Origin: Elysia crispata
Lineage: Eukaryota > Mollusca > Gastropoda > Plakobranchidae
DNA length: 64,000 bases
Assembly (NCBI GenBank): GCA_033675545.1
Contig: JAWDGP010006574.1
Location: forward strand, 687,501-751,500
Reading direction: 5' to 3'
Shown: one piece after another, positions 32,901 through 64,000 of the stretch
How the letters are laid out: every line of letters begins with the position of its first letter
Numbering within the stretch: position 1 is the first letter of the stretch
Made by a program: the position numbers and the translations under genes
The notes under the pieces: generated by a model
The model's input: only the letters and a program-made list of their open reading frames with translations
What the model was told of the DNA's origin: nothing
The model's database searches: none

Positions 32901-35391
32901 CTGAAAACGAAGGTATATAATGTTTTGCAATCATAATATACGTTGGTCAATATGAAACCAATTTAAGTATGAAACATGAGAGTATGAAAAACTAATTATA
33001 TAACTAACTATTGGTTGTAGATAACCAAACAAAAATTAAAATTCAAAAGCACAAAGTGTAGGCTTACCAAATAAACAAGAATATGTTTTGCAAAATTGCT
33101 AATGGAAAGTGTTGGATTTATTTACACACAACAGAAATTGTGTCGCAAAAGAATATTTATAAAATTTTTCGCAAATTTTGAGAGAGAAGAAAGCAGGAAG
33201 AATAATGCTAGATAAAATTTGAGCCTAAGCATGTGTAGGTTTGCCAGACTATCATATTCTGAACAAACATGCCAGATGAAGCAACAATACAACAAGGGCA
33301 CCAAAATTATAGAGAGTTGAGAGCAGTTGTGAATGAATCTGGAGCAGGAGAAACAACCGTTGCTTTAAATTTTAAATGAAATTGCTCAAATCTTTCATAG
33401 TCACTTGGTTAAAGTGATAGGCTCATGGATTAGATACCCAAACATTTAAAGTAATGCAAAAATGGTATGAAGGCACTGCATGCTTGGGTTGGGAATGTCA
33501 TGAAGAAAAGGGGCAAAATCATTGTATTTGACAAATTGTTTCTCTTGAAGGACTTCCTATTCTCCATCTTCCTGATGAGCCTGTTAATTCTATTGTGAGA
33601 TAAAAAATCTCAAAACACCAACATGGTAAGTACATGCATAACTAAATTAAAAGGAATACCAATGGATGAACAGGTCATAATTTTATCATGAACATTTCAA
33701 TGGGTGTACTTAATACATAATTATATACACGTATACATTTCTAATTAAAGATAGAACATAAGCTACGTTTGTTCATTTATCTTATATTTACTTCATTTTT
33801 TTTCCAATTCTTCAGTTTCAATAATCAATATAACTTTTCTTGGTAAACAAAAACAGGGAGGGTTGTATATAGCACACAAATGGTTTTCTTGAATTTCTTT
33901 TCTTTCAGAGAAGAAAAACCTTAATTGATTTAAGTTTTATCATGTAATAAAAGATAAGGCTGCTGCTTTTGTTTTGTTTTGTTTTTTGTTTTGTTTTTTA
34001 ACCCATGAACTCGAAGTAATCCACATGGCACAGGACAAAAATAAATTTCTTTAAGGCAAAATTTATCAAATGTACTGGAACTCAAAATGATGACTGATTA
34101 TAAAGAAAAAGTAAGCAATGTGTAAAATTCTTTACTAAAACATTATCAAAGTCCACTGATGTCTACAGCTGCTTGATTATGGGCATTTCCATTCACAAAA
34201 ATATTTCCTAAATTCTCAGATATCAATCTTCAATATCTAACTAAAAATATTCTTTAATATCGGCATATATTTCTGATGTAATCCTTTTTATCGACATGCC
34301 TATAACAAGAAACTAATCAAGCTCCTGTGTTGGCAAGTGCAGCACATGATTTTAGCATATGGTAATCACGTGCCACCCACTAAGCCTTGTTTTTCATTGT
34401 GGCAAAGCCTTGGTCTTTTGTGTAAAAGTACCTGTAATCTGTAAACATTTAGGCCTGGACTCTAGATATTTAGACTGTGCTAACTAAGATCTGCGCATCA
34501 TTCGCTCTTGCATTGAGCAATTCTAGAGTGTACAACAGACTTCTTATTCCTAAGATCTGGATGACCACAGTCATCATGGCCTGGGAAAAACCCTAATCAT
34601 TGAGACCAAGATTTGACTTCTTGCTAATGTTGATCGGATATTTTTGCCAAAAGGATTTCTCAGAGCATATTGTGCACCATGTTAAAAAAAAAAGTAGTAG
34701 GACAGAGAAAAGAAGGGTTCAGGTAACTAGAACTATAACTGACATTATTAGTTTTACCAACCCCTGTTTTCACAGTGAGATAGACCCGACAAATAACCAA
34801 ATTTTTTTGTATTCAACAAAGAGGGGGAAGCTTTTTATACAATGATTTCAATTTTTTTTCTTTAGCTTTATAATATAATATTTATATTTATCAACATTTC
34901 GATGTGTCAGCATTATTTTGACTTCTTACAGCAGATTTTACTGTAGCATATCTTATGACATCTGTCAAATTGTAATAGATGGAATAAGGGGATGTTCTTA
35001 GTCCACACTGTTATTCAAAATGTGATAATAGAAATATTTCCGTAACTGTATGCTTCTTTCCTCCTTGGCATAACTACAACATAAAATAATTTAAAACACA
35101 AATTACAGAGAGGATTAAAATGGTTTTAAATTATGATAGAAAAAAAATTCTACACAAGGAAGATGATGCTATAAATTTATGATGTTACACTTAATAAATA
35201 ATGTTTCTTTCAGATAATGAAAACATTAACAACATGTGTCTTGACATTTCAATCCATGGATATTTCTGTTCAATGTCTTCAAGGTACACTTTTTATGGTA
35301 TAATACCAATAGGTTTAATATAAACAACAACAAAAAAAAAGGGCAAGAATTTTAATTTACTGCAACAATTTCACAGAGTCAATTTCAAAAA
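29906..35391. other. Intergenic region between convergent RUVBL1 and the DSL gene
   Basis: AT-rich sequence with many short chance frames, none with coding character or splice-consistent continuation. It contains a short CA run near 31487-31500 and a TTTTG run near 33967-34000. The leftward part will include the DSL gene 3' UTR, but I could not fix its polyadenylation site. Nothing else was recognised. Confidence 0.7.
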
Positions 35392-52807
<17,416 letters not shown>

Positions 52808-54964
52808 CTGTGAATCATTAAAAAAAAAAAAGCATTTCAGTTAACATAGACCCTTCTTATTTTTGAAGTTGCTCCTGCTGTTAAGCATGTGGTGAATATG
52901 TTCTCTTCATATTTGGAGTTTCACAATGCAGCTTGATCTAGAAAAAAAATGTAATAAATTAATCGCCCTCTTGGAATTCATGTATGCTTCGCCAAGTGAA
53001 AAATCGCCCTCCTCATCCAAGTGATGACTGTTTCCAGGCTTCAGATCAAGAATCAGCTCTACTGTGTCCAGTCCAGAGAAATATGAAAAATAATGGAAAA
53101 CATTATTTTAACTCTCTTGACTGTTGAGTTTCAGAAAAGAGCTTAAGATCCCATTGTTATTGTGAAAATTTATACATGAAAATTGGATCAAGGGTTTGAT
53201 AAAAGGGTTATATTTCAAGGCTATTCTTAATCTAGCATTTCAACTTAAAGCCGGTCATAATATTAATATTACTCTAGATTAGAGCTGAAAATAATGGTCG
53301 GCAAAGTAAGACGAAAAAAAAAAGGTGCGACAGTCATGATATAAAAAGCGAATGGAGCAGCTCAACTCAGATCAAAACAGCAAAATTCTAAGTCAGTTAA
53401 TTTGCTTGAGGAATGCCATCCATACGTCTTTTCTGCCCCGCAAAATCGTGGAGGGACTTTTAAAAATCATTTAATGATAATGTGTAATTCGCCATATAAA
53501 TATCTCAAGGACCAATGTCAGCAGCTTTTCTCTTGAAAGTTATTTCTTAATATACCGTATTTGAAAGGTGATTTTTTAAAAATAAATTTATAGAACATAT
53601 AACAATAAATAACTGTGAGATTATTAAATTATTACGTTCAGTTAGAGGGTTTAATGTCTCGCTGCTCGTCTAGAAAAAACATTTTCTTTCTCAAGCATTT
53701 TAAGGTAACATTGGAACACATTATTTGTTTCGACACTTAGATACGAAGATCTTGTCCCTGCTGGTGTGCATTATGATGCTGTTTGCTGACCTTTGGATAA
53801 GTCCACATCTATATGTGGGAACGTTTCGTATTTCTTATGCATCATCAGCTGCTTTATTCCGCGGGTTCTTATGGCCCAAAGTTTCCCACAAGAGTCTTTC
53901 TCAGAGATGAGCAGCAGATGGTCTAGATTTTATAAAAAAAAAAAAAAGAAAAGAACAGTTTATGCCCCCTTTTTATTCACTTTTAGGAGATCTTTAGGGA
54001 TTGCATAACGAGGGATTTTGTAAACTGGCTTTAGTTTGAGAAGGAGAAACCCCTGTAACTTTAAAACATATCAGAAAACCTAAATGTTTTCGCGCAATGT
54101 TTGAGTCTATGTTAAAAATACAAGGAAAACAGTCCAGAAAAGATTTGAAAGTAAAATCATTTCGGACCAATAGTTAAGAGGTCTGGGAGTAGCATTTAGA
54201 GCGTTGTTTCTGATAAATCCAAATCAAATATAAAGGAAAAACAGAAAAAAAAACAAAAAAAAAAACAATCAAAGCTACAGTTAGAAGTGTGAATTTTATT
54301 ATTCGTTTAAATGTCTTGCAGGACTTCGAGATATTGCATTAACTTGGAGAGGCCAGTACCGTCTTTCATCGTTTCAAAGGTCCTTAAATAAATTCAACGT
54401 GTGCTAAAGTTATCTTCCATTTCAAAATTAATTTATCAGTCTAAAGAATCGCATGAAAAGTACACATAGTTATTTCATTATATCCTGAATGGCAAAATGA
54501 TTCCTTAAAGTGAGCAAGGCTCGACTGCTAGGCTCTGTTTCGAATCAGTGTCACACAGAGACAATACAAGAGCCTACTGCCGGTGGAGAAGAGACTTTTA
54601 ATATTTTTGAGTCCTGTGTTCGTTTTATATCCATGACTTCCAGCAGTGTATTATCAGAATCTCGGTTTTTGAAGACCGGCAAGCAGTCTTCTGTTTTGTT
54701 TTGTTTTTTAATTATTTTTTTAATAACCCATCTCACAACGATCAACGGTCTTTCATTTTCTCTGAGAAAAATATATGATAATTCTGTTGATACACGAGGT
54801 GCGTTGTAAATAAAGCACACGATATTTCAAATTAACACGTTATACTTTGTTCCCTCATTTAACTTTTTTACTTGGAAAAGTTTACCCTCCTCGACAAAGA
54901 GCGCCCAGCCGCATTGCGCACAGTTGACATGCACATAATATTAAGGCTGTTCCAGCACCTTCAA

Positions 54965-55184
54965 AGCTTTTAATGTGATATCCAACATTTAGTTTATAAC
55001 TTTTGGAATTCAATGCAGCTTTTAATGTGATATCCAACATTTAATTTATAACTTTTGGAATTCAATGCAGCTTTTAATGTGATATCCAACATTTAGTTTA
55101 TAACTTTTGGAATTCAATGCAGCTTTTAATGTGATATCCAACATTTAATTTATAACTTTTGGAATTCAATGCAGCTTTTAATGT
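54965..55184. repeat. 52-bp tandem repeat with alternating A/B variants
   Basis: Units start at 54972, 55024, 55076, 55128 and 55180 (partial). Odd units read CATTTAGTTTATA, even units CATTTAATTTATA, so the real unit is a 104-bp dimer present twice. Confidence 0.9.
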
Positions 55185-55256
55185 GCATCAATGAAAGGAA
55201 TACACGTTTATAATGTCGTGGAGGACTCTTGACAAGGATGAGGGGAAAAACCACAC

Positions 55257-55258
<2 letters not shown>

Positions 55259-55347
<89 letters not shown>

Positions 55348-55363
55348 GACAGAGAAAGAGAGA
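55259..55363. repeat. (AG)n(ACAG)n array
   Basis: Pure AG run, then ACAG tetramers, then AG-rich end. Confidence 0.95.
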
Positions 55364-56036
55364 GATTTCTAAACTTAAAAACTTTGAATAGAAGTATTTT
55401 TTTCACCCTGTTTTTAATCACCCACTTAGGTTGATTTACTTGATGTGAAAGACAGAAACGAAAAAAAGACTCTTTAGAGCGCGTTTGTTAAGCATTGATT
55501 GGTTACAAGCAAATGCTGTCGTCAGACCTAGGTCTTTGTCGCCATGTTTTCATCGAAACAACCCTACCCTTAGCTGGACGGGTGTCATCTACATGCATCT
55601 CGTGTAAGTCTCTACATGTAGCCTAGATGATTACCTCTTCTCTAAGAGACTGTTAGAATGAGAGACAGAAACAAACCCAGAGTAGACTCTGTGAAGATCT
55701 ATAGATTACCAAGATCGAATTGAAAACAGTATCAGTCTCAGCTGATGTTAAATCCTCTTGAATTTCATGCACATGCCTAGCCTTTATAGGCCTCTTCTTG
55801 CAGCAAATCGATTTAAGATGCCAGAAAAAAGTTAAGGATTGACTGAATCTATACAGTTTCAAATAGCGTTACGAATGAAAGAAAGGACGGAAATCGGCAG
55901 CTTTAAATATTGGTACCGGTAGTTGATGATACAGAAAGTTGGTGAGTGACAAAATGCTGACAAGCTTGTGAGACAGGGACAGAGAGAGGGAGATAGATAA
56001 ATAGAGACAGAGGAAGAGACAGATAAATAGATAGAG

Positions 56037-56171
<135 letters not shown>

Positions 56172-56724
56172 GACAAAGACAGAGAGAGGGAAAGAGAAAA
56201 ATAGCTTAGATAAAAATATGTCCCATCCAAACTATAAAATTTGAACACTAAATTAGATTTAGATCTGCATTTTTTATTTGTTACTTTGGGCAATTTCGCC
56301 TTGGCAATTTCCCCTTCAGGTTCAAACAATACTATAGAATTTGTTGTATAAAATGTGTTGCTTTCGTCACGAAGTAGGCCTATAACTTAAATGGGTCTCG
56401 GTTTTTATTTTATTATTTTTTTTTTTAACAGCACAAGGGTATTGGACGAACCATGCGCACTAGACATAAGTAGGTTGCTGCCGCAACTAATGAAAAGACT
56501 TTTTTTTGCGGTTGAACGATTTACAAGTAATCCCGGCAAGGCTAAGTTAAACGGTCCTACTAGGAGACTTTTTTGTTCACTGGGGATCTAACGAAGGTTT
56601 CTTTGCTTACGAAATAAAAACATCGTGGTCTAGATACAGAAGAAAGTGGAGTAGTGTTGGATAGATAAGTAGAAGAGATAGAAACGTAAAGAAGGAGAGG
56701 GCTGAGATGGAGAGAGAATAGAAA

Positions 56725-56728
<4 letters not shown>

Positions 56729-56784
<56 letters not shown>

Positions 56785-56793
56785 AAGAGAGAG
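56729..56793. repeat. (AG)n array
   Basis: About 30 AG units with one GC interruption near the right end. Confidence 0.95.
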
Positions 56794-56891
56794 AGTGTTT
56801 GAGGATAGCCGTTTAAATAATGGCTTTGCACTAACGATGCAAACCAAATAAATATATAGAGATATAAAGATACATAGTCAGCTAGACTAGA

Positions 56892-57042
56892 TAAATAGAT
56901 AGATAGATAGATGAATAGACAGATAGATAGATAGATAGATAGATAGATGAATAGATGGATAGATAGATAGGTAGATAGACAGATAGACAGATAGCAGATA
57001 GACAGATAGATAGATAGACAGATAGATAGATAGACAGATAGC

Positions 57043-57100
<58 letters not shown>

Positions 57101-57102
57101 GT
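56892..57102. repeat. (GATA)n array
   Basis: About 50 GATA units with GACA and GATG variants, about 210 bp. Confidence 0.95.
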
Positions 57103-57886
57103 AGACATAAATAGATAAAAAAATTATTCGAATAACTTGAGATATAGGCTTATTTGTCCATGTGATAATACAATATAAAGATCGCTCAACATGTTATTCA
57201 TTTCATGTTGAGCTAAGCTACGTGGTCAGTATATTATTGTGACACTTGGAAGACTAGTACTTATTTGTTGAAGTTTAATTTGCGTTATTAGCACAATACT
57301 TTTGAACTCTGGCGTTCCCCAAAAAAGCTGATATCTCTCTTTATACTTGCGGAAATTATTTTTTAAAATTTGATCCTTGCTCTTGTCTATGTTTGGCCAT
57401 AATTGTCGATATTGAACTTCTACTTGTTTTTTTTTTTTCTTTTTTTTTGTTTTTGTTGTTGTTTTTTTTTTCTGCTAATCGCAGATCCTGTAGATCTAAC
57501 AGCCTATACTACTGCGAGTGATGATGAATGGATATTTTTTTCCTTCTGTTCGCTTGTCTTCCTCTGTGTCAAACTCTGTATATCTATTTATTTAACTATC
57601 ATAGAATTAAAAAAAAAATGCTTTGTCCACATAAGTCCAGTGGGTAAGTTCGAGCCCGCGCAGTCAGTAGTTGAGTTTAAGGCCTCATTCTTTCAGTTAA
57701 ATTTGATATGCAAAAAAAAAAAAAAGGCGTGAAAACAGCGTTTTGTGGACGAACGATATCAAACAAAAAGCTGTACCCTCTTCGTGTACCTAGACTTTTC
57801 CATTAGTATAATGCTTCTCTATTCCTCTTTGTCCATTTCTATCCTTATCTTCCTCCTTCCCCACGTGCTCTCTCGCTTATTCTTCC

Positions 57887-57892
<6 letters not shown>

Positions 57893-57967
<75 letters not shown>

Positions 57968-57975
57968 TCTCTCTC
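57893..57975. repeat. (TC)n array
   Basis: About 40 TC units. Confidence 0.95.
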
Positions 57976-59772
57976 AGAGTGCGTACTCTATTATTTGTAT
58001 CCTCATAGACATAGAATCATGTCATAACGTGCTTTGGGGGGCAACATTGAGCTATATATAATTATAAAGATTATAATAACTTACTTTGTTAATTGTTGGA
58101 CATCAGACCCTAAGATATGTTTCACAAATACTAATTATTGTACAGGACTCACCAACCGTTAAGTACAGATTTAGCATACCTTTGGTCTGTTTCCTAGATT
58201 CGGTCTTTAGTTTGAGAAATCTAAGCAAACGATTTATGTAATACTGTCCCTTTTTTTCTTTCATGTTGTAATTGTTGTCGAGTTTGACACATTTTTGCTT
58301 AATAAAAGATAAAATGCTCTTAGAGAAAAAGGTTAGTACAGCTTCCGAGACATTACAATAGATGAATAGATAGATATATAAGCAGATAGATAGAAAGAAA
58401 AACCGATAGGAAAATAGATAGATAATAATTAGGTAGGGAAATAGAAAGAAAATTCGATAGATAGAATGATGAATATAGCAATTAAAAAGAGATAAATAGA
58501 TAAAAAAAAAAGTTGAATAAAAAAAAAAAAAAAAAACATACAATCATGCATTGCATACCTAGATCGACATTTTGCTGTACATAGATAGCGTTGCTATGAA
58601 ACAACAGTACAAAATTCAGATGAGAAAGAAAGTAAAGGCTTAAGGACAAATCTAAAAAAAAGAACAATATCAAGCACTGATAGATAACTGTTTTCTCTGT
58701 TTAACCGTAGCCTGTTGAGCCACTTGCAACAAGCAAACACAATCTACAATGCCTAGCCTCCCTTAGATGACTTAGTGACTTTTCAAATGTGTCTCTGACC
58801 TCTTGCTGCAAACCACTCAAGGCTGTCATGTATCATCAATTGTTTATAGTTTTTTTTTTGTTTTTTTTTTTCATTTACAGAAGACGCTGCAAGTGCCATG
58901 CTCTGAAGACCATATCTCTTGACGCAACCTGCAAATGCTAAGAAAATAACGTACAGTATTTCTTTTTTCCCCGAGAAACATTCTTCCTCTGCATTTTCTG
59001 TTGCTAACTTCCGTTATTAACGATAACATGCCACCCAAAGATTTAAAGGCCATAGTTAACAGACGAGGATTTTCTAGTGCACGGGTCAAGCAAGTTAACG
59101 CTAGTTGTCTAAACTTTAACCACTGATTCATGGGATTCCATTGTTTGCCTCAGTGACGTTGTGGATGGAATGGCACTTTGCAACCTATTCCTGAGGTCAT
59201 TGTCTGCGAACAAGTATGCTTTTGCGCATATTTTTGGTCACAGATAACAGTTCACATATTCTGGAAGAATTAATCTTTTCCTGATCGTTTTAAATATAAT
59301 ATTTCTCCAGATTAATAAAACAATCCTTTCCTTTCCACCTTACTGGTATACGGCAGAAAAAAAGGAAAAGAGAAACAACAATGCCTCTAGGGTTGAGGTT
59401 GAATGAATGGCAGGTCAAAGGTTGGTCCTTATATCTCAATATAACAAATCCGCACACAATTCTCCTGCACATCAAACTGCCTAGTTGAATCCCATGAAGG
59501 AATCTGCAGGATTTGGAAGTTAACAACCAGGTGCCAGTAGGACTGTTTTCGGAATCAGACTGTCTAGAAAGCAAACCCAAGCTAGACTTATCTTGGCATA
59601 AGCTTGAAAATACTTTAAATCATTCATTCCTTAACCAAACAATTCTCGATAGAACGAATCCCAACCAATCGAGTCAAGGCCTATAGGAACATGGAATTTA
59701 AAAGTGAAATGCAGGTTTTAAAATACATGTGAGCAAAACCAATAAAATTGCACACACAAAAGGAACAAAAAT

Positions 59773-59895
59773 TATATATATATAATTATATATATATATA
59801 TACATACATACATACATACATACATACATACATACATACATACATACATACATACATACATACATACATACATACATACATACATACATACATAC
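59773..59895. repeat. (AT)n(ACAT)n array
   Basis: Short AT runs followed by about 23 CATA units. Confidence 0.95.
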
Positions 59896-60985
59896 CTATC
59901 GGACGTCATTTAACAAGCGGTAACAGGGCCCCGCGAAGAAAGATCGGGATAATCTTACCATTACGCATTCGACTTTTCAATCAACAGAAAAATATAATTC
60001 TTTTTCAACGGAAAAACAACATACTAACATTCTATGTGGTTTATTTAAGAATTAGCATCAACTAATTCAGCTGTTAGTTCTAAATCCAGCCCTGATTGTA
60101 GAGAGGTTTCAGGAAGATGGGCCGTACTTGGAAGTCTTGGATGCCATAGTATAATGTAGCAAACCACAAATTTGTGAAATCCTTTTACCTGACTATGTTT
60201 TGTTCACCAGTTTAAGAATTCTTTTTAAAGCAAATCATTATGAAAGTGATGGAGAAGTGGTGGCACTAACTGATGTTATGGTCACGCGAGAAGTTGGCGC
60301 AATTGTTCGTTTAAGTTTTGCTCTGACTGGACCGACGAGTGAGGCTCTGTGTGGATCGCCAGGGAAACTGGGCAGAGATTCCAAGCTTTCTTTTGCTTTA
60401 TAATTCACATGTTTGCTCTTTAAAAATTTTTTTACAAAAAGTTCTGAGAGGTATATTCCAGCCCGCCCTGTATAGTTTAAGATATTGGCAGAATCTGATG
60501 AGTGCACTGTCATGTTGAGTTAACAGTGACTCTAAAAATCGCGGTTACTACGTCTAAAGTAAAGGATTCAACAGTATTAAAATGCCCTATTGTCACAACA
60601 CAGGCATGAACCCTTGAAGAAAGCGAAAATAAAAGAAAGACCTAAGGAAGAAAAGAAATAATAATTAATGAATTCAAGAAAATAAACTGAACCGAATAAT
60701 GACTACGCAAGGTTTATTATTTTCGTTCGTGATTCATTTTCATCGAGCTGGAGACAACACAATTTTGGAAGGGTTGTTTCCTGCGCGTGTAAGTGTCAAA
60801 CATAAACTTGTCCCCTCTTTCGGCGGAAACTTCAGGCCATGCATTGTCAAGGAGACATGAAGATCCAGCAGGCAATATTCGTGTTTTTTGTCTTCGGTTT
60901 CTTTTGACAATAGCGGAAAGGAAGTCGCCTATTTTAGCTGCCCTGGCTCTTAACAAATGAAAAGAGAAAACAGAATATTAACTAA

Positions 60986-61326
<341 letters not shown>

Positions 61327-63041
61327 TCTCTTTCACACAGCATTCTTCAGTATTTTTTTCTTTATGTGCCATGCTCTCACTCTCTTCCTCAGAATGTCAA
61401 TTGTCTGATTATCACTGCCTCTGTTTTATTATATTAATTATATATCCCATTCATCTGTTTCCTTTAACTCCATATCATTTGCAAGTTGTAAAATTAAATC
61501 ACGGCGTTGCTTTTTCGAGCAGCGTCATGTTTTGCTTACGTAGAAGGAAAAAAAACTATTTAAAAGCTAACGGAAGCCTTTAACCAAAATACCGGTTTTC
61601 ATTACCGCCTACTCAATGGCCTTGATTTTCTTACATTGGATGTTTTCGGTTTTTCCTCAAGCATGTTCTTGAGTCATGCTTGTGGTTTGATTTGACATGC
61701 TGAGAAAGCAGCGAAGAGACAAGCTGGTGTTTTTACTGGTGCATGTAAACTTTTGTTTTTCTGTTTTCCTTTTAACCTTTGCTGTACCCGCCCTAGCCAC
61801 ATTAATTTGTTTTGGGCGGACGATCATGCTGTAAAATGTCAAAAATGCATGATAAAAACGCATACTTGCGCGAACATGGGTGTCCCGAGTAGAGATCAAA
61901 TGGGCATCTCTCAAAGTTATGAAAGAGCAGGCTTTAAAATGAGGTACAAGCTCAGCTATCATTAATCTCTGCGTTGATTGCTATCTTTGTAATCAGAAAA
62001 ATGGATCCATATAGACTTTATGATCTAAAATAAAATGATTTGGTCTCAGAAGCTTCATATAAAAGTAAAATGCAGGCATAAGGCAATGTTATGTCGTAAA
62101 TTAATATCTTAAAATGATAAACAAAAACCGGTAGTAATGACAAAAATAAGCAATTGGTCGTGACAAAAATAAACCAACCGAGGATGAGGAAAATTGTTCA
62201 GGGAGGGTAAAAAAAAGGGAGAAAATGGGGTGGGGGTGACAAAGGATATGGAAAGACGGAATATACATGTATAGAAGTATTGGTACTGAGTGAATAAGAA
62301 ATGATAAATGGCTTTATCATGTTGAACCGTGCACAATAAAAAATATATATAGAGAGAGAGATAGATGAAGAGAGAAGAGAGAGAAAGCATTGCATAGTAC
62401 GTGTTATATGTAGTCAAATCACGTGCTTTATTACAGTCCAATCTTATTTTTTATCCCCAAGAAATCCCTTAGAGTGTCAAAGGTTAAGGGCAGAAACACT
62501 TACTATAAGTAGGATTTCTTCACTAAATACACTTTGTTATCTAGCTCTCCGATGATTTTCTACCTACTAAAACAATTCGTGTCAGGTTTGTTTCAAAACA
62601 TTAAAGCCCTAATCAACATAAATCAAGATAGAAGTTTGCGGAAACAGACTATCTTCTCTTTCGATAAAACAGCGACGGTTCTTTTCCAGTATGCCCTCAT
62701 TCATTTAGAGGGAATTCAACTTTGAGAAATTCGATTTGAAGTTTTCATTTTTTTTTCAAGTTGCGATTATTCGAGATAAAAAAAAAGAAGCTTCATACTT
62801 GGAAGACATTTTCTTGTAAAAGTCAGAAGCTCAGCACTTATTTTGCATTTAAGTCCTTTACATTCTACATAACTGACTTTAAGTTGGTACAGTATCAACG
62901 CTCCCTTTCCCTTGTCTTGCATACTTCCCTCCATCCTTTAGCTTCGTTCTAGATCCTCAAACCTGTCCAAGACAAAGAGGTTTGGAGGAGATCTAGAATG
63001 TCGATGCAGTGTTCAGAGGTCATGTAACCTAAAAAACTTAC

Positions 63042-63123
63042 ATGGGAAGAAATAATGACCAGCTGTTGCCGATCCTCTCGGAAAGCAGGCTCCACCAGTT
63101 TAACCGCTCCCGGATAGAGAGGC
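63042..63123 (-). CDS. Orphan coding-like exon, possible MNNL-type exon of a second DSL gene or upstream exon
   Basis: An 82-nt GC-richer segment bounded by an AG acceptor and a strong GTAAGT donor. Read with incoming phase 2 it encodes PLYPGAVKLVEPAFREDRQQ followed by LVIISSH and leaves in phase 0. Phases and the final LVIISSH resemble the second MNNL exon of Delta genes (which ends LIIEALH) and DSL exon 50919-51057 here (phase 2-0, ending FGTLH). It could also precede exon 52701-52807 in phase, but it does not look like a signal peptide. A second frame is open too, so coding status is not certain. Confidence 0.35.
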
Positions 63124-63371
63124 CTGTTCGGACGTTAGATTGGTAAGGTAAACTCATCGATTTGTGGAATGTCATAATGCCAGCATGATAAGAGGAGTTT
63201 CGGCCGGTTTTTGCTGACCTCTTGTTACCAGTTTGTTATGAAAATTAATATCCTTGTAATTTTTAATGCTTGATATTATCCCCGCTTTTTTATTGTTTTG
63301 TTTTTGTCTCCTAGACCTTTTGGTGACCCTTTTAAAGCTATCTATATGTTTGGGTTTTTGTGGTTGTTGTT

Positions 63372-63403
<32 letters not shown>

Positions 63404-64000
63404 TGCTGCTGTTCTCTTGTTGATATTGGACATCATTTACTTTCATTTCCTTTTTTTCTTTTTTCTATTCCTGATCTATTGTTTTTCCATGAATCAAATT
63501 TATGAGATGTTATGACTTATTCTTTTGTATCCTCTTCTGAATCTACTCTTCGAGAGACTGAGGAGACGTTGATTAATTAACAAGTAGCAGCAAGCAAAAT
63601 ATTGTAGCCTGCTATTTAAATCTTATGGAACCGAGCAAAATTTTGCACATGTTTATTTCTCTCTCTGAAATAGAATCACGTCTTAAATGATTTTCAGAAT
63701 TCAACTAATCTTTTATGTAACGCATGTATAATGTTTTTTTAATCGTTGACGTTCAAACATAACCATCCAAATTCCTTTTATGCCAATAATGTTCCGTGTT
63801 AATAATTCCCATTATTGTTCTAAACTTAATTCCATTTTCTTAGATCAGGAAGAGGCTAAATAGGCAACGGAAAGTTAGCTTGTCAGGAAAGCGTTTTATT
63901 CAGGGCATTATCATATTATGACACGAACATGCATCAAGTATCTACAACCGACTTTGGCATAACAAATCACTCTTAAAAGAACTGAAACTGGTTTGGGTTG

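Noticed and set aside
57640-57665. GTTCGAGCCC resembling a tRNA B box
   Set aside because: No A box at proper spacing and no cloverleaf.
60238-60513. 91-codon minus-strand frame in a slightly GC-richer patch
   Set aside because: No domain, no convincing splice sites and an overlapping open frame on the other strand.

Overview
This is a eukaryotic (metazoan) window: AT-rich, with interrupted genes, GT-AG introns, dispersed transposon remnants and very long microsatellites. Gene content, degenerate DIRS, pogo and RTE-like remnants, tRNA-derived SINE-like pieces and patches of AGATCT palindromes suggest a lophotrochozoan, most likely a gastropod mollusc. The taxon is an inference; no sequence here proves it.

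Three protein genes can be rebuilt by joining exons in consistent reading phase. (1) Positions 304-6333, minus strand: the first nine coding exons (463 residues) of a CCDC146-type coiled-coil protein of centrioles and flagella; the 3' half lies beyond the left edge. (2) Positions 7545-25995, plus strand: a complete ten-exon RUVBL1 (pontin) gene of 456 codons, the same length as the human protein. It is head-to-head with CCDC146, about 1.2 kb start to start, suggesting a shared promoter. (3) Positions 35392-52807, minus strand and convergent with RUVBL1: nineteen exons of a Notch-ligand-like transmembrane protein with an MNNL-like region, a DSL domain, three EGF repeats, one transmembrane helix and an unusually long (about 515 residues) tyrosine-rich cytoplasmic tail. 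Its signal-peptide exon was not found. A separate coding-like exon at 63042-63123 may belong to it or to a second gene.

Mobile elements sit mainly in RUVBL1 introns and the convergent intergenic region. They include a DIRS-like tyrosine-recombinase element with an internal complementary region (15175-17333), a dead Tigger/pogo transposase (about 18660-19714), the 3' end of a non-LTR retrotransposon (11058-11310, minus) and two MITE families with two copies each. The left 39 kb has almost no long microsatellite, whereas the right 25 kb (the DSL gene and its upstream region) has about twenty long arrays. Some carry a shared non-repetitive core, and some flank exons in ways that could affect splicing.

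The best candidate for something undescribed is the DSL gene: a Notch-ligand ectodomain joined to a modular tail carrying motifs that resemble Src, Nck, Crk, Grb2 and PI3K SH2-binding sites, encoded by six consecutive symmetric phase-1 exons.
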